Assembly: GCA_937899415.1 (NCBI GenBank)
Contig: CALBPI010000057.1
Coordinates: forward strand, 62,001-126,000
Direction of reading: 5' to 3'
Length of the DNA: 64,000 nucleotides
Source: an uncultured Gammaproteobacteria bacterium
Lineage (GTDB): Bacteria; Pseudomonadota; Gammaproteobacteria; Steroidobacterales; Woeseiaceae
Part shown: positions 34,330 through 42,802 of the stretch, piece by piece
Layout of the letters: each line of letters begins with the position of its first letter
How positions within the stretch are numbered: position 1 is the stretch's first letter
Translations under genes and position numbers: made by a program
The notes under the pieces: model-generated
Seen by the model: only the letters and a program-made list of their open reading frames with translations
The model's database searches: none
Told to the model about the DNA's origin: nothing

Positions 34330-36134
34330 CTCGATCACGCATCGTCGGCACGCTGGCTATGGCATGGGCAACCATGACAATCACAACCAGCGGCTTCGCG
34401 CAGGAGACCGAATCGAACCTCGGAATCTGGGAAGGCCTCTGGGTGGCCGACGCCGAATTTGGCCCGCGTCTGGGTGGACCGGTGACGCTACATCGTGCCG
34501 GCGACGACTGGATCGCCGAGGTTCAGGGCGAGCGGGCGCGTGTCACGCTGGCTCGGCAACGGGACGGCACGACGCAATGGCGCTTCGCGGTGAGCGATCT
34601 GGGACATTTTGTTGGCTACCAGGTTGCGGGCGAACGCGACGTCACAGGCCACTGGTTCCAGCCACCCGGTGTCATTCACAACTACCCGACGGCGACGCCG
34701 GTCGCGCTCGCGCCAGCAGGCGACGGCGTGCTCAGCGGCACCATCTCACCCCTGCGCGATGTCGTGTCTCTGAACATTCCACTGACACCGGATCCCGATG
34801 ACGCGAAGCCGGGCGAAGATCGTTACCGGACCTTCCTGCGAAACCCGCAACGCAATCTCGGAATGTGGTTTCGTATTGAGTCGGCCATCGCGGATGGCCA
34901 AGGCATCGCCTTCTTCAACGCGGACGGCGAACAATTGGCATACGCAACGAATATTGAAGCCGGACAGCGATTCACGATGCTGATCCCTCGTACGGGTATG
35001 ACGATGGACTTCTCGCGCCGCGCCCGAAATGACGCCCCAGGGTTTTTTGCGCAACGCACACCCGCGGCGGTCGCAGCTCTGGTGCGGCCCGCGGCGCTCG
35101 ACGATGGCTGGCAAACCGCCGCGCCGGCCACATCGGGGCTTGATGAGCAGTTGCTGCTCGACATGCTCAACGACATTCGCGCCTTTGAGCCTGAGCAGCT
35201 GCGCGCACCCTACATCCACGCCTTGCTCATCGCGCACCGTGGTCGGCTCGTGTTCGAGTCTTACTTCCACGGCTACCACCGTGAGCGTACCCACGATTCA
35301 CGTTCGGCAGGCAAGTCGCTGGGTTCGGTGCTGCTAGGCGCCGCCATCCGCACCGGCGCGATAGACAGCGTCGATGCGCCTGTCTACGACTTCTACGGCG
35401 GCGTTGACGCCTTCGCCAATCCGGACCCGCGCAAGGCGCGCATGACCCTGCGCCACCTCGTGACGATGTCACCAGGTTTCGACTGCGACGATGACGACTA
35501 CGAGGGATCGCCCGGCAATGAGGACCGCATGCAAAGCCAGAGCGAGCAACCCGACTGGTACCGCTACACGCTGGACTTGCCCATGCGCGCAGAACCCGGG
35601 TCCGCCGATATCTACTGCACCGCGGGCATCAACCTGCTTGGCGGCGCGATCAGCAAAGCAACCAGCCGCAGTCTGCCGCGGTTCTTCCACGAACAGATCG
35701 CGGAACCGCTGCAGATGGGTCACTACCACATGAACCTGTCGCCTATGGAGCGAGGCTATCTTGGCGGTGGCATTCGCCTGCGCCCGCGTGACTTCATGAA
35801 GCTCGGTCAGCTCTACCTCGACGGCGGCGTCTGGAACGGGCATCGCGTGGTCTCCGCGGACTGGGTGCGCGCGTCGGCGGCCGCCCAAAGTTCGCTTTAC
35901 AGCGAAGGCGACTACGGATTCGGCTGGTGGCGTCGAGACTTTCGCGTCGGAGACCGAATCATCCCGACCTACCAGGCCGCCGGCAATGGCGGGCAGATGC
36001 TATTCGTGGTGCCCGAGCTGGACCTTGTGGTGATGTTCAACGCCGGCAACTACAGCGACGGCCGCACGCGCGGGGCGTTCCGGGACCGCTACATGCAGGG
36101 CGGGATCCTGCCGGCCGCTATCGCCGCGGAGTAG
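34326..36134 (+). CDS. Exported serine hydrolase, beta-lactamase class C fold, with extra N-terminal domain
   Basis: A 602-residue protein with a signal peptide (residues 1-25, ending near SGFAQ). The C-terminal ~330 residues form a class-C beta-lactamase / penicillin-binding-type domain: nucleophile Ser327 in S-A-G-K (SxxK), YCTAGINLLGGAI at the Y-x-N position (here Y-C-T), and AAGNGGQMLFVVPELDLVVM at the H/K-x-G strand. Residues ~28-270 are a beta-rich region I do not recognise (LGIWEGLWVADAEFG, GHFVGYQVAGERDVTGHWFQ). The substrate could be a peptide, ester or amide; beta-lactam resistance should not be assumed. It is coupled to the GntR gene (ATGA). Confidence 0.86.
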   Translation: MTRSRIVGTLAMAWATMTITTSGFAQETESNLGIWEGLWVADAEFGPRLGGPVTLHRAGDDWIAEVQGERARVTLARQRDGTTQWRFAVSDLGHFVGYQVAGERDVTGHWFQPPGVIHNYPTATPVALAPAGDGVLSGTISPLRDVVSLNIPLTPDPDDAKPGEDRYRTFLRNPQRNLGMWFRIESAIADGQGIAFFNADGEQLAYATNIEAGQRFTMLIPRTGMTMDFSRRARNDAPGFFAQRTPAAVAALVRPAALDDGWQTAAPATSGLDEQLLLDMLNDIRAFEPEQLRAPYIHALLIAHRGRLVFESYFHGYHRERTHDSRSAGKSLGSVLLGAAIRTGAIDSVDAPVYDFYGGVDAFANPDPRKARMTLRHLVTMSPGFDCDDDDYEGSPGNEDRMQSQSEQPDWYRYTLDLPMRAEPGSADIYCTAGINLLGGAISKATSRSLPRFFHEQIAEPLQMGHYHMNLSPMERGYLGGGIRLRPRDFMKLGQLYLDGGVWNGHRVVSADWVRASAAAQSSLYSEGDYGFGWWRRDFRVGDRIIPTYQAAGNGGQMLFVVPELDLVVMFNAGNYSDGRTRGAFRDRYMQGGILPAAIAAE

Positions 36135-36165
36135 CGGCACGCCCTTCGGCCAGTGGCCCGCGATA

Positions 36166-36174
36166 TGGGATAAT
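36166..36174 (+). promoter_or_regulatory. Extended -10 promoter element for the DUF1841 gene
   Basis: TGGGATAAT ends 6 bases before the ATG at 36181, with CGCGGG between. A transcript with standard spacing would start at the start codon, so the mRNA may be leaderless. Confidence 0.45.
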
Positions 36175-36180
36175 CGCGGG

Positions 36181-36603
36181 ATGCTGTTTGGAAACGATCG
36201 CAACGAGTTGCGACGCATGTACGTGCAGGCCTGGCGCCTGAAACGCGCGGGCCAGCCCATGTCGGCACTCGAGTCGCAAATCGCAGAAGTGGTTGGCGAG
36301 CACCCCGAGTACCACGCCATGCTCGTCGACGACGCCGTGGAAGCAGACTTCGCGCCCGAAGGTGGCGAGAGCAATCCGTTTCTGCACATGGGTATGCACC
36401 TTGCGATCCGCGAACAGGTATCGACCAATCGTCCCGTCGGGATCCGCGATGTACACGCGCAGCTCGCGGGCAAACTCGGCGGGCCGCACGAGGCCGAGCA
36501 CGCCATGCTCGAATGTCTGGGTGAGGCGCTCTGGCGCGCGCAGCGCGACAACACGATGCCCGACGAGCTGGCCTACCTTGAGAGCCTGAACCGACTGCTT
36601 TAG
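36181..36603 (+). CDS. DUF1841 family protein
   Basis: A 140-residue soluble protein. The sequence from FGNDRNELRRMYVQAWRLKR through ESNPFLHMGMHLAIREQVST and HEAEHAMLECLGEALWRAQR to the C-terminus matches the DUF1841 family of proteobacterial proteins. The conserved His/Glu residues (HMGMH, HEAEH) could bind a metal, but this is inference. There is no signal peptide. The FMN glutamate-synthase-like gene follows 9 bases later. Function is unknown. Confidence 0.85.
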   Translation: MLFGNDRNELRRMYVQAWRLKRAGQPMSALESQIAEVVGEHPEYHAMLVDDAVEADFAPEGGESNPFLHMGMHLAIREQVSTNRPVGIRDVHAQLAGKLGGPHEAEHAMLECLGEALWRAQRDNTMPDELAYLESLNRLL

Positions 36604-36612
36604 GTTTCTCTC

Positions 36613-38097
36613 ATGCCGGACGCTGTATCACGTATGACCAACGTCCTCGACACCTTAGGCAGCCTGCTGCTGCTCGTCTTTGGCGCTTTTGTGCTTTGGA
36701 TCGTCGTGCTCTACATCATCGACGTCACGCAGACCAAGCACGCGATTCGCCGCAATTTCCCCGTGATCGGGCGCCTGCGCTATCGCTTCGAACACCTTGG
36801 TCAGTTTTTCCGGCAGTACTTCTACGCGCTCGACCGCGAGGAAATGCCGTTCAACCGCGAACAGCGCAGCTGGGTTTACCGCGCAGCCAAGGGCGAAGAC
36901 AACACCGTCGCCTTCGGTTCGACGCTGCAGACCGACCGCGTCGGCACGCCGATGCTCGTCAACAGCCCCTACCCCGTGCTGGACCAGGACGCCGAGCCCA
37001 TCGCCGCCATCACCGTCGGGCCGCAGTGTCGCGAACCCTTCACGACGTCCTCGATCTTCAATGTATCGGCCATGAGTTACGGCGCCATCTCAAAGCCGGC
37101 TGTGCGCGCGCTGTCGATGGGGGCCGCCAAGGCCGGCATCTGGCTCAACACGGGTGAAGGCGGCCTGTCGCCGTTCCACCTCGAGGGCGGCGCCGACATC
37201 GTGTTTCAGATTGGTACGGCCAAGTACGGCGTTCGCGACGCGGAAGGCCGCTTCGACGCCGACAAGTTTCGCGAGGTCATGGCCAACGCGACCGTGCGCA
37301 TGTGCGAGATCAAGCTCGCCCAGGGCGCCAAGCCCGGCAAGGGCGGCATCCTGCCGGGCGCGAAAGTCTCGCAGCAGGTCAGCACGATTCGCGGTATCGC
37401 CGTGGGCGAGGACTCCATCAGCCCCAACCGCCATCCGGAGATCAGCAATGACGAGGAGCTGCTCGACTTCATCGCCCTGCTTCGCGAGACAGGCGGCAAA
37501 CCGGTTGGCATCAAGATCGTGGTCGGCAACCCGGGCGCCTTCGAGGCGCTCCTGCGTCGCATCACCGCGCGCGGCGTGGACTCGGCGCCCGATTTCGTCA
37601 CCGTCGACTCTGGCGATGGGGGTACGGGCGCGGCACCGCTTTCGCTCATCGACAACATGGGACTGACGATCGAGCAGTCGCTGCCGTCAGTGGTCAACCT
37701 GTTAGAAAAGCACGGGCTGCGCGAGCGCGTCAAAGTGGTCGCCAGCGGCAAGCTCATCAACCCTGTCGATGTCGCCTGGGCACTTTGCGCGGGCGCCGAC
37801 TTCGTCCAGTCCGCGCGCGGTTTCATGTTGTCACTGGGCTGCATCCAGGCCATGCAGTGCAACAAGAACACCTGCCCCACCGGTATTACGACGCACGACA
37901 GGAAACTCCAGCGCGGTCTTGTGGCCGCCAATAAAGCCAAGCGGGTGGCCCGCTACGCCCGTGGCATGCACAAGGAGCTCGAGGTCATCGCGCATTCCTG
38001 TGGTGTGCAGCAGCCGCGCGGCCTCAACCGCCATCACTGCGCCATCGTGCAGGAAGATGGCGTAGCCGTGGAGCTCAAATCGCTGTACGCGGGCTGA
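36613..38097 (+). CDS. FMN-binding glutamate synthase family protein (membrane-anchored)
   Basis: A 494-residue protein. The N-terminal segment LLLLVFGAFVLWIVVLYIID (about residues 15-34) anchors it in the membrane. The rest is a GltB/GltS-like FMN TIM barrel: ISKPAVRALSMGAAKAGIWL, NTGEGGLSPFHLEGGADIVF, KLAQGAKPGKGGILPGAKVS and TVDSGDGGTGAAPLSLIDNM. The 3Fe-4S-type cysteine cluster lies in GCIQAMQCNKNTCPTGITTH. No glutaminase domain or small subunit is next to it, so it is not a classical GOGAT; the in vivo reaction is unknown. The stop lies 3 bases from the convergent deacetylase stop. Confidence 0.88.
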   Translation: MPDAVSRMTNVLDTLGSLLLLVFGAFVLWIVVLYIIDVTQTKHAIRRNFPVIGRLRYRFEHLGQFFRQYFYALDREEMPFNREQRSWVYRAAKGEDNTVAFGSTLQTDRVGTPMLVNSPYPVLDQDAEPIAAITVGPQCREPFTTSSIFNVSAMSYGAISKPAVRALSMGAAKAGIWLNTGEGGLSPFHLEGGADIVFQIGTAKYGVRDAEGRFDADKFREVMANATVRMCEIKLAQGAKPGKGGILPGAKVSQQVSTIRGIAVGEDSISPNRHPEISNDEELLDFIALLRETGGKPVGIKIVVGNPGAFEALLRRITARGVDSAPDFVTVDSGDGGTGAAPLSLIDNMGLTIEQSLPSVVNLLEKHGLRERVKVVASGKLINPVDVAWALCAGADFVQSARGFMLSLGCIQAMQCNKNTCPTGITTHDRKLQRGLVAANKAKRVARYARGMHKELEVIAHSCGVQQPRGLNRHHCAIVQEDGVAVELKSLYAG

Positions 38098-38100
38098 GCT

Positions 38101-39873
38101 TCAGTCGGCGCGCTGCTCACGCGCGAGGTCGATGACCGCCGCATCGACCCAGTACAAATCCTGGTTGCTCGTGTAGAACAGGAAGCGACCGTCGCGCGTC
38201 ACGAACGGGCAAAATTCCTGGCCCGACGTATTGACGCCGTTCCCCAACGCGATGGCATTTGACCATTGGCCGTCATCACTGCGGAACGAGACGTAAATGT
38301 CGCTGCTGCCCGCACCCGAGCGCCGCGTCGAGCTGAACAGAACGTAGCTGCCATCGGGCGCAACAAACGGATCACCCTCGTAGGCGCGCGTGTTGGCGCC
38401 GCCCTCGAGACGCACGGGTGTCGCGAAGCCATCGCCTTCCGGCGTCGCCGTGTAGATATCGAAGTCTCTCTCCCGACGATTGGAGGAAAACACGAGCGTG
38501 CCGTCGTCAGTAAAGGACACGAAGTACTCATCCGCATCGGTTTGCACGGGGGCCTCGAGGTAAACCGGCTCCGACCAGCCGTCTCGCGTGCGCCGCAGAT
38601 AACCGATGTCGTGCGTCACGTCGTTGGGCCCGCCGTCCTGGAGCCCCGTCGAGATGAAATAGAGTCGTGTCCGGTCGCGAGACAGGTACGGGTCGCTGAA
38701 GGAATGGACAGGGTGCGTCAGCACCAGTTCGGGATCGGTCCAGCCATCGCGCGTGTAGCGCATGCCGTAAAACTCACCGCGCGACCCCGCCCTCGCGACG
38801 CCGAAGTAGAGCTCCCGGCCATCCGCGGAAAAGGTCTGTCCGTACTCGAATCGGTCGTCTAGTGACACGACACCGGGCGCGAACTTCTGAGGCTGCACAC
38901 CGGGTGCTGACTCGTCGAGGTAGCTGCCCGGCGCAAGACCGACAAGACCGCGCTCGACGAGCAATGCGCGCAGTTCCGACTCGCTCTCATAGGGGTGAAT
39001 GAGCTCGCGGTAGGCCACACCTTGCGTCGCCGCAATCGCTGCGACGCGGCCCTGCCCCAGCAACAAGGTGTCGGGAACCACGTCGGCGATGGAATCAGCG
39101 TAGGCCTCGGTCGCAGGCACGATATCCCAGCCCTCGGCACGCAAGGCGGCCACGAGGTCATCGACAAACAATGCGGCGAGATCATTCTCGTGCAACAAAA
39201 TGACGTGCACGGGAGAGCGGCCCAATGCGCGCTGCGCGATGCCGTCGTAGAATTCCACGGCCGCCATGAGCACCTCGACATAAACGTTACGCCAGGCATC
39301 GAGATCGATCGGCCGCTTCGCCTTCACAGCTTCGTCGAACAGGAATTGCAGGTAGTAGTCGTAATTGTCGACCGTGACGTAGCCGTTGCTCAGGGACAAC
39401 TCAGCCAGACCCGCACGAATCGCATCGCGACGTTCACGCGTATTGCCTTCGTGCAGGAAGGGAAAGCGGAAGAACGGAACGACGTTGTCATAGCCCGCAA
39501 GCCCACGTTGCGCCTTGGCGATGTCGGCCACAAACGTCTCAGCATCGGTGCGATTGGCTGAAGCGTGCACGTGCGAGTGGTTGGCAAGCGTGTGCCCTGC
39601 GTCGGTGTAACGCCGCAGTCGTGCGGCACCGGCCTCACCGCGCTTTTCGAGGTTGCCCGTCGTGGCAAAGAACATCGCTTCCTCGACGCCGCCCGCTGCC
39701 AGCGACTCGATCAGCAGTGTGGTGCGCTGCTCCGCGCTCATGAATGCACCTGCCGGACGCGGCGCGTCGTCGAACGTGATGGTGATGCGCCGAGCAGGCT
39801 CAGCGGCCACGGCAGAGGCCGCAAGAAGCAGGGTTGCCGACGGAAGAACCAGCCGGCGGGCAAGTGATTTCAT
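38101..39873 (-). CDS. Exported polysaccharide deacetylase fused to PD40/TolB-like propeller repeats
   Basis: A 590-residue exported protein with signal peptide KSLARRLVLPSATLLLAASAVAA. Residues ~28-290 are a carbohydrate esterase 4 (NodB) deacetylase. Motif 1 is TFDDAP (Asp35, Asp36), motif 2 is HSHVH (His99 and His103, the metal site), and motif 3 is FRFPFL. Residues ~340-585 hold repeated PD40-type strands (LYFGVARAGSRGEFYGMRYT, DPYLSRDRTRLYFIST, LVFSSNRRERDFDIYTATPE, YVLFSSTRRSGAGSSDIYVS) expected to form a beta-propeller. The fusion is not one I recognise as standard; the propeller may bind glycan or a partner. I chose ATG 39873, which gives the signal peptide. Confidence 0.86.
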   Translation of the reverse strand: MKSLARRLVLPSATLLLAASAVAAEPARRITITFDDAPRPAGAFMSAEQRTTLLIESLAAGGVEEAMFFATTGNLEKRGEAGAARLRRYTDAGHTLANHSHVHASANRTDAETFVADIAKAQRGLAGYDNVVPFFRFPFLHEGNTRERRDAIRAGLAELSLSNGYVTVDNYDYYLQFLFDEAVKAKRPIDLDAWRNVYVEVLMAAVEFYDGIAQRALGRSPVHVILLHENDLAALFVDDLVAALRAEGWDIVPATEAYADSIADVVPDTLLLGQGRVAAIAATQGVAYRELIHPYESESELRALLVERGLVGLAPGSYLDESAPGVQPQKFAPGVVSLDDRFEYGQTFSADGRELYFGVARAGSRGEFYGMRYTRDGWTDPELVLTHPVHSFSDPYLSRDRTRLYFISTGLQDGGPNDVTHDIGYLRRTRDGWSEPVYLEAPVQTDADEYFVSFTDDGTLVFSSNRRERDFDIYTATPEGDGFATPVRLEGGANTRAYEGDPFVAPDGSYVLFSSTRRSGAGSSDIYVSFRSDDGQWSNAIALGNGVNTSGQEFCPFVTRDGRFLFYTSNQDLYWVDAAVIDLAREQRAD

Positions 39874-40074
39874 TAAAACCTCCACGCCAGCGCATCGGCT
39901 GTCGCACGCTCGTCGAATACGGGTGCAGGCACGGCAACATCCCGGTGTTATTCGCAACGAACGACCCAGTGCCGGGGGGCTTTCGGAGCGATCCGGGATG
40001 TTGTCGAGCCACATTATTCTGGCATAAGCAGGCGTACGCGGTCACGGCGACGTCTGCGTTATGCTGTCTGCGAC

Positions 40075-40090
40075 GCGGGTGGGGACCCGC
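40075..40090 (+). other. Leader hairpin before the DUF4287 gene
   Basis: GCGGGT (40075-40080) and ACCCGC (40085-40090) form a 6-bp stem with a GGGG loop, followed closely by a GGGGGG Shine-Dalgarno run and the ATG at 40107. A TATGCT -10-like box sits at 40060-40065. The hairpin could modulate ribosome access. Confidence 0.4.
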
Positions 40091-40106
40091 AACGGGGGGA
40101 CACGCT

Positions 40107-40661
40107 ATGGCCACACTCGAACAGCATCATCAGACGATGCTCAACAACATTCCCGAGAAAACGGGCAAGACGCTCGCGCAGTGGCTCAAGATCCTCAAGG
40201 CTGAAGACTTCGAGAAGCACGGCCAGATCGTCAAGTTTCTCAAGACCAAGCACGGCGTCACGCACGGCTTTGCGAATCTCATCGCGTCGGAGTCACGCGC
40301 CGCCAAGCCCGGCAAAGTCGGGGACACCGATCTCGTTGCCGCGCAGTATGCCGGTAAGAAGGCGCATTTGAAGCCTATTCACGACGCGGTGGTCAAATAT
40401 GCGAATTCGCTCGGCAAAGACGTTGAGATCCTGCCCCGCAAAACCAGCGTGAGTCTGCGGCGCAAGAAGCAGTTTGCCCTCATCACGCCCGCGACCCAGA
40501 CGCGCGTCGATCTTGGGCTGGCCCTAAAAGGCGAGCCGGTGACCGATCGCCTCGAGGCCGGCAACGCCATGACGAGCCACAAGGTCCGGCTCGAGAACGC
40601 GAAATCCGTCGACGCTGAGCTGAAGCGCTGGCTCAAGCAGGCCTACGCCGCGGCCGGTTGA
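40107..40661 (+). CDS. DUF4287 / DUF5655 domain protein
   Basis: A 184-residue soluble protein. The N-terminal ~70 residues (LEQHHQTMLNNIPEKTGKTL, KTKHGVTHGFANLIASES) match DUF4287. The C-terminal ~110 residues (IHDAVVKYANSLGKDVEILP, SLRRKKQFALITPATQTRVD, ELKRWLKQAYAAAG) match DUF5655, which looks like the YdhG/DUF1801-type nucleic-acid or surface-binding fold. I chose ATG 40107 because of the strong purine-rich run upstream; the frame is open further upstream but without support. Function is unknown. Confidence 0.8.
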   Translation: MATLEQHHQTMLNNIPEKTGKTLAQWLKILKAEDFEKHGQIVKFLKTKHGVTHGFANLIASESRAAKPGKVGDTDLVAAQYAGKKAHLKPIHDAVVKYANSLGKDVEILPRKTSVSLRRKKQFALITPATQTRVDLGLALKGEPVTDRLEAGNAMTSHKVRLENAKSVDAELKRWLKQAYAAAG

Positions 40662-40668
40662 GTGCCCA

Positions 40669-41361
40669 TTAGTCTGACAGCGCCCAATCCACGGCTGCCT
40701 GGGCGTGGATCATGGTGGTGTCGTAGAGCGGCACGGGGCAGTCCTCGGGCGACACCAGCATGCCGATTTCTGTGCAACCGGCGATGACGCCCTGCGTGCC
40801 ATCAGCGGCAAGCGCATCAATGATGCGGCGGTAGTCGGCCCGCGAGTCGGGGTTGATGACGCCCTGACAGAGCTCATCAAAGATGACCTCATGAACGAGG
40901 TCCATGTCACCCGAGTTGGGCACATCGACGGTGAGCCCCTGCGCCTCGAGCCGGCCTCGGTAGAACATTTCGGCCATCGTGAACCGGGTGCCCAGCAAGG
41001 CCACACGGTCGAGGCCGTCTGCGCGAATGCGCTCGGCCGTCGCATCAGCCAAGTGCAGCAGCGGGATGTCAATCGCTTCAGCAATAGCGCCCGCGACCTT
41101 GTGCATCGTATTCGTGCAGATCAACAGCACATCGGCGCCGGCGCGCTCGATGGCACGCGCATCGTCAGCGAGCTGCGCGCCCGCCGCGTGCCAGTCGCCT
41201 GACCGCTGCAGCGCTTCGATCTCTGCGAAGTCGACACTGACCATGGCGATGGGCGCTGAATGAAAGCCACCACGCCGCTCCCGCGTGGCCTCGTTGATGA
41301 GTCGGTAGTAGAGCGTCGTGCTCTCCCAGCTCATGCCTCCCAGAAGACCGATGGTCTTCAC
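40669..41361 (-). CDS. Aspartate/glutamate racemase family protein
   Basis: A 230-residue enzyme of the Asp/Glu/hydantoin racemase superfamily, which uses two cysteines to invert an amino acid alpha-carbon. The N-terminal KTIGLLGGMSWESTTLYYRL is a signature. The two catalytic cysteines are in LLICTNTMHKV and VIAGCTEIGML, both present. It resembles YgeA/RacX-type broad-specificity racemases more than MurI. It begins 3 bases after the lpd stop and may be cotranscribed with the pyruvate dehydrogenase genes. The preferred substrate is not predictable. Confidence 0.88.
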   Translation of the reverse strand: MKTIGLLGGMSWESTTLYYRLINEATRERRGGFHSAPIAMVSVDFAEIEALQRSGDWHAAGAQLADDARAIERAGADVLLICTNTMHKVAGAIAEAIDIPLLHLADATAERIRADGLDRVALLGTRFTMAEMFYRGRLEAQGLTVDVPNSGDMDLVHEVIFDELCQGVINPDSRADYRRIIDALAADGTQGVIAGCTEIGMLVSPEDCPVPLYDTTMIHAQAAVDWALSD

Positions 41362-41364
41362 AAC

Positions 41365-42780
41365 TCAGGCGCGCTTTTTCTTCTTCGGGATGTAGAGGTC
41401 TGTGAGCGTGCCTTCGAAGGCTTCGGCCGCCATGGCCACAGTCTCCGATAGCGTCGGGTGCGCGTGGATGGTCAGGCCGATATCAGCGGCGTCAGCATCC
41501 ATTTCGATGGCCATACCGATCTCAGTAATCAGGTCGCCCGCGCTCGTACCGACGATGCCGCCGCCAACCACGCGCCCGGTATCGGGGTCGAAGAGGATCT
41601 TCGTGAAGCCCTCGTCGCGACCCATGGCCAGCGAGCGCCCACTGGCGGCCCACGGGAAGCGGCCCTTCTCGACCTTGATGCCCTGCGCCTTCGCTTCGGT
41701 CTCCGTGAGACCGACCCACGCGACCTCGGGATCCGTGTAGGCCACCGAAGGAATGACACGCGCATCGAACGCGACCTTGTGACCGGCCGCGACTTCGGCG
41801 GCCACCTTGGCTTCATGCGTTGCCTTGTGCGCGAGCATGGGCTGACCCACGATGTCCCCGATCGCGAAGATGTGCGGCACGTTGGTGCGCATTTGCTTGT
41901 CGACGTTGATGAAGCCGCGCTCGTCCACGGCGACACCGGCCGCCTCGGCGTTGATGACTTTGCCGTTGGGCTTGCGGCCGACGGCCACGAGCACACGGCC
42001 GAATGTGGCGCTGTCCGTCTTGCCATCGGCCGTCTCGAAACTGACTTCGATACCTGCGTCGCTGGCCGTCATGCCGGCCATCTTTGTGTTCAGTCGAATC
42101 GCCTCGAATCGCGCCTCGAGCCGTTTCTGCAGCGGCTTGACCAGATCGATGTCGGCACCGGGCATGAGCTGCCCCGTAAGCTCGACCACCGTTACGGGAA
42201 CGCCCATCGTGGCGTACACGGAACCGAGCTCGAGACCGATGATGCCGCCACCGACCACGAGCAGGCTCTCGGGCAGCGGGTCCAGCTCCAGAGCGCCCGT
42301 CGAATCGACAATGCGCGGATCATCGGGCAAGCCCGGCAAGGCGATGGGTTCAGAACCTGCTGCAATGACGCATTGCTTGAATTCAACCTGCTGCGTATCG
42401 CCTTCGTGCTCGATGGCTAGCGTGTTCGGACCTATAAACGTGCCCGTACCGTGAATCACCGTGACCTTGCGCTGCTTGGCGAGACCCGCGATGCCGCCCA
42501 CGAGGCGGTCTACGACACCCTGCTTCCAGCCGTTGACCTTGCCCGCATCGATCTCGGGCTTGCCGAAGGTGATGCCGTGGTGGCCCATATCCTCAGCTTC
42601 ATCGATGACCTTGGCCGCGTGCAGCAGTGCCTTCGACGGAATGCAGCCGACGTTGAGGCAGACGCCACCGAGCGTGGGCCAGCGCTCGACGAGCGCGACG
42701 TTGAGCCCGAGGTCAGCCGCGCGAAATGCCGCCGTGTAGCCGCCCGGACCGGAACCGAGCACGAGAAGATCGTAAGTCAT
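41365..42780 (-). CDS. lpdA: Dihydrolipoyl dehydrogenase (E3)
   Basis: E3 reoxidises dihydrolipoamide of the pyruvate dehydrogenase complex with NAD+. The 471-residue protein has the FAD motif LVLGSGPGGYTAAFRAADLG, the redox disulfide CLNVGCIPSKALLHAAK, the NAD motif LVVGGGIIGLELGSVYATMG and the C-terminal catalytic His in IHAHPTLSETV. The Ala/Lys-rich end (YIPKKKKRA) is basic. It lies 22 bases after aceF, as expected for the third gene of the complex. Confidence 0.97.
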   Translation of the reverse strand: MTYDLLVLGSGPGGYTAAFRAADLGLNVALVERWPTLGGVCLNVGCIPSKALLHAAKVIDEAEDMGHHGITFGKPEIDAGKVNGWKQGVVDRLVGGIAGLAKQRKVTVIHGTGTFIGPNTLAIEHEGDTQQVEFKQCVIAAGSEPIALPGLPDDPRIVDSTGALELDPLPESLLVVGGGIIGLELGSVYATMGVPVTVVELTGQLMPGADIDLVKPLQKRLEARFEAIRLNTKMAGMTASDAGIEVSFETADGKTDSATFGRVLVAVGRKPNGKVINAEAAGVAVDERGFINVDKQMRTNVPHIFAIGDIVGQPMLAHKATHEAKVAAEVAAGHKVAFDARVIPSVAYTDPEVAWVGLTETEAKAQGIKVEKGRFPWAASGRSLAMGRDEGFTKILFDPDTGRVVGGGIVGTSAGDLITEIGMAIEMDADAADIGLTIHAHPTLSETVAMAAEAFEGTLTDLYIPKKKKRA

Positions 42781-42802
42781 GAACGTGTCCTGCTTGAGTC
42801 GA

